Origin: Augochlora pura
Lineage: Eukaryota; Arthropoda; Insecta; Hymenoptera; Halictidae
Direction: 5' to 3'
DNA length: 64,000 nt
NCBI RefSeq assembly: GCF_028453695.1
Contig: NC_135778.1
Coordinates: 34,771,214 to 34,835,213 of the forward strand
The notes under the pieces were generated by a model. The model was not told where the DNA came from, made no database searches, and saw only the letters and a list, made by a program, of their open reading frames with translations. The position numbers and the translations under genes are program-made. Position 1 is the stretch's first letter. The number at the start of each line of letters is the position of its first letter. Of this stretch, positions 24,445 through 37,540 are shown in pieces.

Positions 24445-26069
24445 CAGAGTCCCGCGGACGAACATTTCATTCGCTATCCTTAGGAGTAACGTTTCTTAGA
24501 GCGAGCTCGGCGCGTGTAAGTGAGACAACACACCGATTTTTATGTAAATCTTCTCGATAATTTTGTAAAAAACTTTATTTCACGTTTTACTCTAACAATA
24601 AACGACAATGAAAAATTGATTTTGCGTACCAGAGCAGCCGATCCCGCCAAAGGTAAGTCACCTCGTCCTTGTTTCCCCGTAGCAGCTCGCTCCCTCACCT
24701 GGAGCACACACACACAACGGGGCCCCTCTCGGCCCAGGCCCCGTCGAACTGCCTAAAATAGTTCCTGGAACCTGAGCGATTGAGAGAGTCGTCGACAAAA
24801 TTAAAACGATCAAGTATGCAGTCGCGTTTGGAAACGGAAGTCGGCGGTCGGTTATCGTGCGCGACCGCGACTTCCGGTTGGTATTCATCGGGAACCGCCG
24901 AAAGCAAAAGACCGTGGTTGCACCGCTTTATACAAATTTATTATTCTCTTAAACATTATTACTGCTCGGTTTACGGTTCTCGCGAGCCTTTTATTCCGTC
25001 GACGTATGCAAAAGATTAGCTTCGAAATGAAATTCTTCTTCCGTTCACGATCACTTACAATGTTACATCGAATGATTTCAACCGACACAAAATATGCTGT
25101 CCACCCCCTAGCCCCAACCCCCCCCCCCTGGCCGCATCTGTTCTGTCACTCGCTTATTCCTTTTCTTTCGTTCTTTCTCACTTGGCATATTCTCGTTCTC
25201 TGTCGCATTCACTCGCTCCTTTTGATTTGCCGCCGCAGTTCGCTTTCCGCCCTGTCCGCAACCCCTCGGACAAGTGTTTCCTCGCAACCTCGCGCCGTAC
25301 CCATCGATTGCCACCGCAACCCTTAACCGTGCCGTGCAACTTTAATGATCGTTTAACGATCAGGCCGGTTCCTGCTCCACCGCGGTTGTTCTCTGCGGGA
25401 GAGATATCTATCTAGTCGCTGTCTCGAGCAAACACTTTGAGGGTTCTGCGCGACGCAGAGGACAGAGGGAAGCGGAGCATGGAAATTCGACGGTTTCCTA
25501 AAATTATCCGCCCGGGATCTCCTTTGTCCCTTGTTTTCAGGGTCGTCCGGACGTTAGGCGTGCGAAAATATACAAAGTCGTGAGTTCTCGTTTCTCCCCG
25601 AAATCTGGTTCGGATTAGGGACACGTTCGAGTCGGCGCCGACGTGCGGAGAAGTCGGGCGCGCGCGATATAAATTTTTCGTTTTCGCACACCTAGCAGAG
25701 ACGGGTCTCGGCGAAACAGCGGGGGAACAGGCGGCGTGGGAGATCGTTGTTCCGAAGAAAAAAAGCACGCGACGAGCATGGGAAACGGTTACGACGACGC
25801 TCTCGTATGACGGAGTAAGTAGACACCTAAAAAGCGAGAATGATGACGCGTGCGATGATTAGTCACCTTCGATTACAATTATTATGTCAATGTTTATTCC
25901 TTTCTTTTATCCATAAAAATCGTTACATAGTAGTTTAGGTTTGCTGGCCGTCGTCAGACGAATCGCCGGCCAACCAGTTATAGTAATAGTAGTAGCAGTA
26001 GTATTACAGTAATAATAAGTGGTAGCGGGATCGTGTCGTGTTCTGCGTGTATCTGGTCTTGTCTCTATG

Positions 26070-26092
26070 CGTGTGTGTGTGTGTGTGTGTGT
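26070..26092. repeat. (TG)n microsatellite
   Basis: About eleven TG units, followed by a looser TG/CG-rich stretch and a CT run at 26155-26171. Confidence 0.9.
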
Positions 26093-27274
26093 ATGCGTGT
26101 CGGCACGTGTCTCCTCCGTATTCCTGTCCGTGCCTCTCCGTATTCCTATACGTGTCTCTCTCTCTCTCTCTGTATTCCTATGTACGTATGCAGAGTGTGT
26201 TGAATGCGAGTATGTATGTATGCGTGTGTATGAGAACGTGTGTGCGTGTATACGCGCTGGCCGCGCGTGTTGCATCGTGCGCGTGCAACCGTGAAACGTG
26301 TCTCTCTCGATGTTGCGTATAGAGATGATCGAAGCTGCACGAGTTCGCTCCGAATCTGAACTCTCTCCCATCGTTTCTTACTTCCCGTAGAATTTCGAAT
26401 CGATCGCCGCGCAATCGGATGGCGTTGGGATCGCGCGTCCCAAAAGATGAAACCATGGTATAAAGCGTTTGCGAAAACGCTTTGCGCGATTCATATCCAA
26501 CCACACTATACTCATTTCGTTTTAGAACGCGGCTACATACATGTTACCGGCGTGTGCACACGCACGCACACGCACGCGCGGATCATTCAAGTATACACGA
26601 ACGCACATGTGTATCGTATATTCGACATATACGTATATGCATAGCATTCTCGACTCTCTCTCTCTCTCTCTTTCATCGTTCCTATTATCACGCCCTTCCC
26701 GCTTTCTTCTCCTTCATCTTCTTCTTCATCTTTCCCTATTTTATCGATAAAGTCTCAGCAATTATGACACATTGTTCGCCGTTTTTTTATTCCTCTTACA
26801 TATAGCAGTAATAAAGACAGTAAATAGCTAAAAGGACCGTATCGATTTTGGGGGTTGGGGGTTCGGGGGGAGGCGGCCAGGACTGCGGCCAATCCGTGCC
26901 GTTTCACCCGCTGCCGCACGCTCGCCTGCCTCGTTAATCGTCGTGCCTCTATGTCGTCGGCGTTTAGTGTATCTCTACCGCGCACTCTCGCACACTTCTC
27001 CAAACATCACCGACTCCTCTCTCTCTCTCTCTCCCTCTCTTGCATCCCCCTCTCCTCTTCTGACTTTCTCATTCTCCCCATCTCTCTCTCTCACGGTTCT
27101 TAGAACGCCTCTGTAGAATCTTCTCGCGATTTTCTCTCGATCTTCTGCCTCCCCCGCAATCGCGCTCTCAAACACACGTATACTTTCTCTACGCTTGCGC
27201 CCTTTATCGAACCCTGACTCTCTCTCCCTCTCCCTCGATTGGCTCTGCTCTCACTCTTCCTTGCACCCATTCAC

Positions 27275-27333
27275 TCTCTATCTCTCTCGCTTTCTCTCTC
27301 TCTCTCTCTCGGTCTCTCTCTCTCTCTCTCTCT
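27275..27333. repeat. (CT)n microsatellite
   Basis: CT/TC dinucleotide tract with a few interruptions. Shorter CT tracts lie at 26657-26673, 27017-27040 and 27080-27092. Confidence 0.85.
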
Positions 27334-27596
27334 GTCGCATCCATCCGTTCGCTACAAAAAAAAAGAAAACTGTAAACCTAACGCAATAGTTTATTACTTA
27401 TTATTGTTATGTCTTATGTTTAATGCATGCTTGCTTGCGTGTGTGATCCTCGTTTTTTTTTGTTTCGTACGCGTGTCGGTCGACGAGCCCGAACGTTCGC
27501 CCGTGTAAAAAGACAAGAAAAAGAACATAGAAAAACAACGACGCTACCGTTTCTCTGCCTCGTTACACCGCGTACAGCCTTCTCCTCTCGCCTTCA

Positions 27597-27760
27597 ATGT
27601 CGCGCGCGTGTGCGTGTGTGCGTGCGTGGGTCGGTGTGTACCTGTCTCGCTCTCTCGTACGTGCCTATGTAGATCGTGTCTCCGCCCCTATATGTGTGTG
27701 CGCACGCTTGTACGTACGCATGTTATGTGTGTGTTTGTGTGTGTGTGTGTGTGTATGTGT
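27597..27760. repeat. Alternating GT/GC tract
   Basis: Purine-pyrimidine alternation (GCGCGTGTGCGTGTGTG and later a run of TG units), interrupted by unique sequence. Such tracts can adopt Z-DNA, but nothing here shows that it does. Confidence 0.75.
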
Positions 27761-28519
27761 TATTACGCGTGTCGTTTCGGTTTGTCTCTCGCGTGTATTT
27801 TGTGCGGGCGCGCGTGACCGCGCTCGATCGCGATTTGGTTTCCTCCGTTCCCGTTATCGGCCGGCAATCCTTTTCCTTTCGGTCTCCTTTTTTTTTTATC
27901 CTCCGGCTCTGCTCGTTCTCATCTGCCGCTTTCGCTTTCCTTCGCCGACTCTTGCCCGGAGAAAGCGGCACTCGGCGGCCGCCGGGATCCACCCGTCGCC
28001 AGGCGGAACGGGAAACGGAGGAAAGGAGAACGAGGCGGCGACGATCGTGGTCGCGGGGTCGCGAGACGATCATGGTCGCAGGGTCGCGCGACAAGTTGTG
28101 TGGACACACACACCGCCGATCCGAATCGTGTCGTGGATCTTGCACGCGTTTTTCTTCCTGAGTAATCGCGTCGAATCGGAAAAGAGAGAACGACGACTCA
28201 AGCTATCATCTTGTAGAAACCGTAGCCGATGGCCTGGCTTGGGTTTTTATTGCTGTTCTGCAGTTTGTCGAGGGTGGTTGTTGCTGTTGTTGTTGCTGTT
28301 GCTTCTCACGGAGTGTTGCGCGGCAAGCTTGCGGCAGTTCCGGCGCGACTCGTGCGGCATGACGCATTCCATTCGCTGTTCAGTAAAATAATCGATCGTA
28401 TCGTTTAATATTAATATTAGATATTTTGTGTGTTGGGTCCCAGAGGTTACTGAAACAGAAAGCGCCCCGACAGGCGACGTACATCACCACACAGTCCTCT
28501 CTCAAGCGGCCTCGAGTTT

Positions 28520-28556
28520 AACCCTTAACCGGTACACCGGGGTCACCGGTGACCCC
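28520..28556. repeat. TTAACCC end with 18-bp perfect palindrome
   Basis: TTAACCCTTAACCGGTACACC is followed by a perfect 18-bp palindrome, GGGGTCACCGGTGACCCC (28539-28556). The TTAACCC start resembles the other TTAA elements in the window, so this may be one end of another element. A matching far end was not found. Confidence 0.5.
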
Positions 28557-29722
28557 AATTTCTATTTACTTCTCCTCTAGATTCATCCTCCGCGTGTTCA
28601 CTGTTTCGTGCACACGGATTTCACAACTTTTCATTTAACGCTTCGACTGCCGCGCCACCCCGTATTCGGTGAAAATTCACGTTTGCCCTATGTATTACAT
28701 CTTTCCAATCTTTTAGCTTCATTAAACAAAATACAATACTACAAAGATCCCGAGATCGTTCCGGTGCCAGACAAAGTGTTGAAAAGAGTGCTATGGTACA
28801 GAAACCGATTGAATTTTATAGTTCCAGTTTTACGTTACGAGCAAAATTGCGAGTTTGAACCTACCGAATCATAAATGTAACCAACTCGTGTTACTTGGTA
28901 CCGACTACCAGACTAAATTCATTTAGGTAACTTATTTGTGCGCAGCTTTTGTCGCAAAGCAGTGCACTTGGACCAAGAAATTGACTCGATTTCCTACAAG
29001 GGAGTCCACTTACCACTTTATCGACCGGTAGTCTATAAATCGGCTTTTTTCCCCCGATCGGTAGCCTGTGAATCGGTTGTCATAGTAACCATTAATTTGT
29101 TATCTATTATTGAGATAAACGTGTTAGATTATACTAGAAGATTCAATATTATTATATAAACTTTTAAATATTAAATATCTTTCGCGATTAATAAGATAGA
29201 TCAAATCAAAACAGAAACGAAAAATTTTACGATCGGATGACCGGTCGATAAATTGTTAACATAGCTCACAAATATAGCCACGAATATAGCTAAAAATAGT
29301 ACCGTGTCAAACAGATTTTGTTACATCTAGCATTCGGGATCTACGCTCTGATCCCGGCGCGGCAGTTATTTCAATGAAAATCGTAGTACAAGTTAAAGGT
29401 TAAACGGTCGGCGTATAAAGATTGACGCGCGTCGGGTTACCGGTAATTCGGTTTCGCTGCCGTGCGGCAGGAGATTAGTCATCGGCGCGATGATACCGAG
29501 CAAGGAGCAACCGATATTAGTAGCGTGAATGATTCACGCGGCACTCGACAGCGATAAAGAATACGCGCGATGCTCTGCGACTCTGGCAGCTTCGATCGCT
29601 GCCCGGATGGGACAGAGAAAGAAAGGAAAACGGTCTCTTCCGTATCGTTTTCGTTATCGTGGACGGTGCAATGGAATCGCGTTCGCGTTCGAAATCGCAT
29701 TCGCCGTCGATGATATACCAAC

Positions 29723-32700
29723 CTAATAGCCGCAGGCCATGAGGTAGTCGCCGAGCTTTTCGACGACCGACGCGGCTTGCTGTGGCTGTATGGGGTCTTC
29801 GTAAAGGGAGACGACCACGGCTTGCGACGTCTTCATGCAGTGGACGCCGACCTTGCCGAGTTTTGCCCTTATCACCCGCTCCGTGCCGGACAGATAAATG
29901 TACCTGTTGCCGGCCAAGGTAACGCCCGACGACGTCAGAATGTCCTGCTCGACGAATCCCTGGACCAATTTCGCCAGCTCCTCTTTACTCACCTGCGGAC
30001 ACATCGCGCGCAAAAAGCGTTTTACCATGTTCAGTATCGTCACGGTAAAGGCTGCGCGGCAAGCTTCGGAGAAATATCTCGCGACAAAATCGCTAACAAG
30101 CAACCTTTCATTCGCCGCGGTAGCTCGTCGGAAAAGCGCTCTAATTCTCCTATCCTGTGAAAGAAAGCCCGACCGGAATCGGCCGGCGACCCGAAGGCTA
30201 CGCGATACTCTGTTTTTCGAAAGAGAACACCCGAGTCCTGTTGATTGGGACTCGCGGCGCGATAGGTGTCGCCTTTCGACAAACAGACCGCGCGGTCGGA
30301 CATTCCGTGAAATCCGATAGAGAAAAGTTTCCAAGAATCTCGCGTTTTCGCGTGAGAGTCGCGCCTAGGAGGACCGCGACCCTCTTTGCGCCGGTGTGCA
30401 CAACCGGCTGCGGGGCGCAAGAACCGGGGGAGGGGGCGCCGGTCGCACCAAGGACAAACAAAAAAAGACCGGGAGTGTTGCCTCGCGCGGTTGGAATTCC
30501 GACCAATTTTGTACACCGCGCGAGCGAGACGGATACGTTTACGCGGTTGAAAACCGAGCGATATTACTGGGAAACGCCAATTTCGGTTTGCCGAAGGCCG
30601 AGAGCCAGAAGCCCTGACTCACTAATTTCAAGTATACGGCGAGAGCCGTGATAGAGAAGTCCACTTTGAAAACGGCCCTGACTAGCCAACGACGAACGCG
30701 ACGATGAATCAGCCGGCCTCTGCCGCGGCAGCTAATCGTTTGCGAGCCCCTCTTCGCCTATTCTGCGCACGGTGCACGGAATATCGAGCTCCAACTCGGA
30801 CAGAACCGATCCGAACGAACCGCGTATAACGCGTCTCTAACCCTTGCTCCCGATTTTCTCGCACGAGGCTGCCACGGCCGGCCCGTCGGCCGGCATTGTA
30901 GCGAGAAACAGATGGGAGGGCCGTGACGGCCAGCCGGCCGGCTTCGCCATTTTGGCATTCGCGAACAGAAAGGAAAGCGTTCGCGAGACACGGGACTCTC
31001 CGTCACCGACAAATTCGCGAGCTTTTTCGATTAATTCGATTCGTTATTTCTAGGCGGAACACGTTTCCATAGATCCCCGAGAATAGTCAAAGCGATCCCA
31101 ATAAGATCTCCGACAGAATCGCCATGTTCTTTTTCTTTTTTTTAAGGAAATCCATGCGCAGCAATTTTCGTGTTATTAATTTGTAATTAATTTAACCATA
31201 ATCCCGTCTTTCTTTTTGTAATCGGTAGACGTGTTCGATCGCTGGTTTTCAGACATTTTTACCGACCCCCAGGTATGTACCGACTCGGCAGGACACGTTT
31301 TGCGAAAGCTTGCGGCGTTGCGCACGGATGGCGCGTCGATCGCGTCGAACCTTTCTGGAACTGTCGGTTTTGCAATTTTAAACGACATTGGCCGTACACC
31401 GATCGGCGAAAACCAAGTGATGAAACAAAAAGGCGATTGACGTATTATCTCGGCCGAAAAGCCCCACCGGGGATCGTCCGGTTCCAAAAAGCTAGTCCAC
31501 GTTATCGGCAACACAGCATGCATGCATATGCAGTATTTTTTCCTGTGCCCCGTATATGTCGTGGTTCAACAAGCTTTCTCGCAGAAAGAATCGAACCTGA
31601 CGATCGAAAAACGCACGTCCTGCTGCCGTAGCTACGTACGCGCGTACGTAGGCGTCTTTGCGCGTCCCTTTCGATAACGGAAAACGGTCTGCCGAAGAAA
31701 TGAGTCATCGTTCACGGGCGAAACTCGGCGATATTGTGACAAACGGATTTACAAATACGATATAGTCCCGTACAGAAAGAGAGAGTTTCGTGAAACGCGT
31801 CGGTAAATTGTACAAACGCGACAGAAAAGACGAGAAGAGCCACCATTTCCTGCAGCACAAGCAATACGAGCGACAACGTGCCCGGCAGGCAGCCATGTTA
31901 AACTTTGTCCAAAACCGTTCAACTTCGACTAGACAAAATTTTCTGCGGTCGGTATTGCCACACCCAATTTCGCCCCTTGGACGGTTCTGCTCGCGGAAAA
32001 ATGACTCGGTTCTGTGGATTTTCGAGGGAGGAGCACAATGGGACCGGCCGAAAAGTTTTCGCGATCGAACCAGCAGAATTTCTACGAGAGAGCTGGTCCG
32101 GTCCGGTCCGGTCCAGTCCGGTCTGGCCTGCTGCTCCTCTCCTAGCGAACACATCTGGGCGGCGAGGAGAATTTCGTCCGAGAATTTTGCCGAAGAATTT
32201 TCGATCGAGAAAAGCCGTCGTGACCGGTCGGCACGGTGCCGGTGTCGAGTCAAAAATATATCTGCCCGTTTAGCCTTTCCGATACCTCGCATTTACGTGA
32301 CTAGCCGGCTTAGGGCAGCACGAGGCGGAATCGTGCGCCGGTTCAGGTTCAACACGCGGAACTTTCCGGGTGCTTTCCGATCTCTGTAACCGTTCTCGCC
32401 GCGAATTCGACGATTTATCGGTGTTTCGGGAAATTCTGGACGCGCGTATGGCTACGTGGCACCATTTTTTTTTCACGATTTAACAGGCCGTGCTCGTCCT
32501 TTCGTGGCTCCGTGCAAAAAACCATTTCGATCCCCGCTAATCCGCAACTGCATTTTCGTTCCACGCGTTCCGATTACACGGACCGACTCTCTTTTCGCCT
32601 ACACTCGAACGAGATTCGAAATATCAACCGATATTTTTCGGTGTACGGATATCTGCCACACACGCGCGTCCACGGATCCGTGTCTATGTACGTGTCCGTA

Positions 32701-33194
32701 CACGGCTTGTATATGTATGTTTCATGGAAATGCGTGTGTGCACATGTATATTCCCGACGAAAAGAAATGTTTCACGGTGGTGTTCGCCGGCCCACAGCGA
32801 ACAACAAAGAACCAGGGACGGCCAGAGGAGGCGAGAGAGACTTGAAATGACTAGGATGCGTTTAGACTTTTCCTCTACGATTATTCCGACTTGCTACTGT
32901 GTTCCTTTTATTCCTGGATACGGCGATAACCACGACGACCACCACCATCCACCATCACCACCACCACAATTGCGATAACTACGATGACGACGATGACGGC
33001 AACGCGATAATAGCAATAATAATCGCGATAGGCCGCAATAAGCCTCCGAAGCGTTAGCGGGTCCAGAGAGAGCGGTTACTCACTTCGAAACCTTCGGACT
33101 TCGCCCAAAGATTGCCATCGTGTCCCGCGATTGCAGCTTGGGTAACACACCTAGACGCGAGCAGCTGCTTGTCAACGTAATCCTGCCAGCTCAT
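29723..33194 (-). CDS. chic: Profilin
   Basis: Actin monomer-binding protein that promotes nucleotide exchange and feeds actin to formins and Ena/VASP through polyproline binding; cytosolic. Two coding exons on the minus strand, 33084-33194 and 29723-29992, encode 126 aa, the usual insect profilin length. The start [15 protein letters not shown] is the family hallmark, and the ATG has an A-rich context. Exon 1 ends GFE before gtgagt. Exon 2 begins [13 protein letters not shown] and ends [12 protein letters not shown]. Both splice signals are consensus and phase 0. The exon 2 frame stays open upstream of the acceptor, but that part is intron. The single intron is about 3.1 kb, much longer than those of the neighbouring plus-strand genes. 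The gene is divergent from NOL10, with starts 1.4 kb apart. Identification is secure; the symbol follows Drosophila chickadee. Confidence 0.97.
29993..33083 (-). other. Intron of profilin
   Basis: About 3.1 kb, CpG-rich in its lower-coordinate half. It contains a short tandem run of GGTCC (about 32095-32123). No exon or conserved element was recognised. The CpG-rich sequence could include promoter-proximal regulatory DNA, which is inference. Confidence 0.6.
32095..32123. repeat. (GGTCC)n short tandem repeat
   Basis: About six pentamer units with two substitutions, within the profilin intron. Confidence 0.8.
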
Positions 33195-34568
33195 TTTTGA
33201 ACACAAGCGATTCGACTCAACTGTTCACTACAGCACTAGAGACACAACCCGTCACCGACTGACTCCTCTCACGACTACCTATATGCGTTCAACGCCGGTC
33301 ACACTTCTCTTTTACCCCTCCTTATCCCTTCGTGGTTATTCGCAGCCCCTCTCTGCCCCTCTGCGTCCTAAGTTTCGCTCTCTCTCTGACCCCTCTACTC
33401 CCCTGAAAACCCCGGTATCCCATGCCTGTGCCTCTGCCAGCAATCGCGTCCCCCCACTTTCGATACCAGCGCTTCGTAATTGGCTACCAATCAGTACTGC
33501 CAACCTCTGCAATATTTTCTTTCCATCCTCCGATTTCGCATTGCACCGGCTACACGTATGCCGAAAACGAAAACAGAATTGTCGCAGCAAACTCTCTGAT
33601 TCTCGTTGTCCCGAAATATTACATTTTCAACAACGAAGCTTCCGTCGAAGGACAACAATTGTTTGTCCCCAGCACTGGCCATCTGGCGAAGGAAAGACGA
33701 AGTAACTATATGATAAAAATTGGAAACATCGAAAAGTGCGGCAATGTTTGAAACGTAGCGTGGTAGACGGCGACGCTCGATAATGTATGCGCGAAATATT
33801 ATTCCATTCGCATCGCTTACGTTCTTGTACGTTTAGAAATAAATATCATACCTATTTTATGAAGACATTAAGACGTTTACGGAATTTATAACAGATCGCG
33901 CAAGTAACTATGAAGCTACGTTCGTAGTATACAACTTGTACGCGTATGCGTAGTAGGTTCGCAAAATTCTAGGGGAATATTTAAGATGGCCTTACTGTCG
34001 CATTAAAAATTGACTCTCGGAAAAAACATCAGAGTTTCCTTTCCGCAAGATTTCTTCTTTACATTTACATATGCACAATAGAATAGAATGTAGAAATGCA
34101 ATTCAGTCACGATTTTTTTCGTTGTTTCACTTTTATTTTTTTATTTGCATTATTGTCATTCTAGCGGAACCGAATATTCTTTATTGTTCCATTCGGTTAA
34201 CTTTAAAAATGCTACATCATCGCCCAATATGTACTACATTTGTATATTTGCGCATATTTTTGCCTGAATAATGATCCTACATTTATTTATAATTGACTAC
34301 ATACATTTCCAGCTGCGAGGCACGAATTACGGAAAAGCGTTAGAATTTTCATCGAATTAGTTTTTCAACATTTTCTCTAGTGATTTTCGTGCTTACCAAT
34401 TTATCTACGGCGACGCGATAGGGACAAAAATTCTCTAACGTGTGCGATAGAAACACACGCAAGACGTAACGCATGTCAATTGTTTCTTATTATGATAATG
34501 TTCCACGTGCTCTGTTGTTAATAGTCGCTTTAAAGTGATCCCGACTAAAAATTACATTTTTGATCACG
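33195..34568. promoter_or_regulatory. Intergenic region between divergent profilin and NOL10
   Basis: 1.37 kb between the two start codons. It must contain the profilin promoter and 5' UTR on the left and the NOL10 promoter on the right. The left half has pyrimidine-rich stretches and the right half turns AT-rich. I could not identify a TATA box, initiator or DPE with confidence. Confidence 0.5.
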
Positions 34569-37253
34569 ATGCAGGTCTCCTGTCCAAACAATGTGAAGAT
34601 TTATAACTTGAGCGCTGGAAAGTCTCTTCCGGAGGTAAACCTTTTCCATTATTATTATTATAGCTTCGATTTTTCAGAAGAATACTTTTTCTAATACTTG
34701 TCGATTTTTATTTCTCTGACCAGTGGTTGTCCGAACGGAAAAGGCGAAAACTGTTAAAGAAAAATGTCGGTAAGTACTCTTGTTGGACAACGCATCTGCC
34801 CACCTGATTTACAAATGCTTTCAATAGCAATATTTCGCCAGATATACGACGACGCATCGAACTTATCCAGGACTTCGATATGCCCGGAGTCAGCTCGTGC
34901 ATTAACGTTTCGAAAGATGGACAATACATTTTGGCAACAGGAATATATAAACCACGCGTGAAATGCTTTGACGTTCAAAATTTATCTTTAAAATTCGAAA
35001 GATGTTTTGACTCGGAGGTCGTAGCTTTTGATATACTATCGGACGATTATAGCAAGGTATTTGTGTTTGCTTTGTCATATATTTGAATTTCTACAGCTAT
35101 AGCGACCCTTACAACTCCACGTTGTACATTTCAGATGGTGTTTCTGCACTGTGATCGGACTATAGAATTCCACGTTGCACATGGCAAGTATTACAGGCTG
35201 AGGATACCAAGGTTTGGAAGAGATATGAAGTACCATTATCCTCTGTGTGATCTTTTTGTGGTTGGAGACAGGTCTGTGTTTTGTTTTATTTTTGTTCTGT
35301 GAATATTCATCTTAGTAATGTACATTTTGTTGCAGCTCAGACATTTTTCGAATAAATCTAGAGAGAGGACAGTTTCTGCAATCCTTCTCCACAAGTTCAC
35401 CTTCCATAAATAAATGTGAAATAAATCCCGTACATCAACTTATTGTTGTTGGAACTCAAGAAGGACTGATTGAGGCATGGGATCCAAGAACAAAACGCAA
35501 AGTGGCTTCCTTAGATTGTGCTCTGTACTGCCTCGAACAGGACAACAGGTAGACTAGTTTATGATTGGCCATCAAATTTGGCTATAAGTAAAATATTTTG
35601 TTCTGTTTATAGTTTGCAGACAGTACCTGCAATTACCAGTTTAAAGTTTCAAGGTGGGTTAACATTAGGTGTAGGCACTTCCTCTGGGCAGGTATTATTG
35701 TACGATGTCCGTTCGAATAGGCCGTTTTTAACCAAGGATCACATGTATGGTTTACCAATAAAGAACATAGAATTTCATCAGACAATGGATATAGTTTATT
35801 CTATGGACAGTTCGATCGTGAAAATATGGGAGAAGAATAACGTAAGTAAATTGAACTTAAAAATAGAATGGAAGGAAGAAATTAAAACTAGAATTTCTCC
35901 ATACTTAGGGTAAATTGTATACATCGATCGAGGGGAAACACGATTTCAACGATATGTGCGTGGTACCGAAAACTGGGATGTTACTGCTTGCTAATGAAGA
36001 TCCAAAAATGCAGACATATTATATTCCATCTCTTGGACCAGCTCCTTACTGGTGTAGCTTCTTGGATAATCTGACAGAGGAGATGGAAGAATTGAATTAC
36101 GAGACTATTTACGATGACTACAAATTCGTTACCGAAAAAGAACTGGACGAGCTGGGATTGTTGCACTTGAAGGGTACCAATTTGCTCCGGGCCTACATGC
36201 ACGGCTACTTTATCGATATTCGACTGTACAAGAAGGCCAGAGACGTAATGAAACCTTTTGAGTTCGAGGAATACAAGAAGCGAAGAATTCAACAGAAACT
36301 GCAAGAGACTTGTGGCAGCAGAGTACAGGTACTACGTTCTATTATTCCACCGTGTTCCACATTTACCAATGTTATCTGTTTGTAGATTCAGAAAATGCCG
36401 AGTGTGAACAAAGATCTTGCTCTGAAACTAATGGACGACGAGGCGAACGCAAAGAAGAAGAAAAAGAACGCTTCCAACATTTTGAAGGACGACCGTTTCA
36501 AAGCACTGTTCAGCAATCCCGACTTCCAAGTGGATACTAACTCGGAAGAGTATTCATTGCTGAATCCTGTTATTTCTCGCCTTGACAAGACTAGAGCGAA
36601 GAAATTGAAGGCTCAATTGGCCGAGGAAGAATCGCGACAACAAATGGAACTTAACGCGGACAAGGATGAGGAGCATAGTTCAGACGAAAGTTTCATTCAC
36701 GACGATAGTAGCTCGGAAGACGAGAGACAATGGGTAAATGAGGTTAAAAAGAATTATCGATTGATACGAAGAAACGAAAGACAAAATGAAGAAAGTGAGG
36801 AAAACGCGAGGAAGGAAGATGAAAGTTCCGAGAATCATTCTCGACTTTATGAAATTAAAGATCATGTAGAGTTTAAAGATGCCAAGCCGATCGCAAAGAG
36901 AGGAAACAAGTATGTCTATCCTAACTGTAATAGAGCAAGAGTAGACGAGAGGGTCTTTCATGTTTATATTTTTGTAGGGCTACCCTGGGAGACAGATTGA
37001 GAGGCCAAGATTTTCATGATGTTAAATTTTCTGGTTCTCGTGGTAACAGAGAAATGTCTTTCCGTATAGAAAAGGTATTGTTTATTTGATTATATGTCTT
37101 TATCGCGTGTATTTTATCTTCACTGTACAAATATGTATTTTTCCGTAGAAAAAACCAACCGGACGCGCAAAACTACAAGTGAAACGGCACGAGAAAGGGC
37201 ACAGGCATCTTTTGAGACCAGCTGGGAATCTAAACAAGAAAAGGAGACGTTAA
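34569..37253 (+). CDS. Nol10: Nucleolar protein 10 (NOL10/Enp2)
   Basis: WD-repeat protein of the small-subunit processome, needed for early 18S rRNA processing in the nucleolus. Ten exons: 34569-34634, 34724-34769, 34842-35056, 35135-35271, 35336-35548, 35613-35841, 35909-36328, 36386-36909, 36978-37074 and 37149-37253. They give 683 aa, close to human NOL10 (688). Seen: MQVSCPNNVKIYNLS at the start; VSKDGQYILATGIYKPRV; SSGQVLLYDVRSNRPF; GPAPYWCSFLDNLTEE; YDDYKFVTEKELDELG; and DDRFKALFSNPDFQVD. The N-terminal half is the beta-propeller. The C-terminal third is charged, with Lys and Glu/Asp/Ser runs and a basic tail, as in the family. All introns are 57-90 bp with consensus ends. The stop is 288 bp before the next gene on the same strand. 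Orthology is secure. Confidence 0.96.
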
Positions 37254-37540
37254 TAATTATTATTACACAAATTTTTGTTTTTTATTCTCCGTTTTATCTA
37301 GTAAACAATGTTATTTTTACAAACGATTTTAATTTTTTTCGTCCACTCGCAGCAATGGGAAATGAAACGAAACAACGACCTCTCCTGTTTATCCCAATAT
37401 CCCGTATTAGAAGTCACTTCTACCGTAAATACAATAATTCGTTTCGGAGCAGTTTATGTGTATATCTTGACAGAGGTGAAGTGTCATCTCAAAAGGCTGA
37501 TATAATTTGAATTCATACGTTAGGGTGAATCACATACAAG

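Larger units (their letters stand above)
17168..29722. other. 12.5-kb region without a supportable gene
   Basis: Lies downstream of gene 1 and downstream of profilin, so both 3' UTRs point into it. I see simple repeats (GA, CT, TG, ATT), a 29-bp minisatellite, a TTAA-type relic, copies of an interspersed repeat (about 18000-18150 and 21345-21600), CpG-rich blocks and GT/GC alternating tracts. AATAAA on the plus strand near 18474 could end gene 1. Its complement near 28250 could end profilin with a UTR of about 1.5 kb. ORFs here follow the repeat composition and I rejected them. Confidence 0.55.

Noticed and set aside
24049..24483. 144-codon plus-strand ORF starting MTNDDEEEEDDEDEE
   Set aside because: The acidic and Glu/Arg parts are GA-type purine tracts, the opposite strand is equally open, and there is no recognisable domain.
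29993..30334. Upstream extension of the profilin exon 2 frame, as a 203-codon protein
   Set aside because: The true N-terminus [10 protein letters not shown] lies at 33194 with a consensus donor, and the extension lies before a good acceptor. The spliced 126 aa is the family length.
31570..31610. tRNA-like B box (GGTTCGATTC on the minus strand)
   Set aside because: The flanking bases cannot form the T stem and no acceptor or anticodon stems are present.
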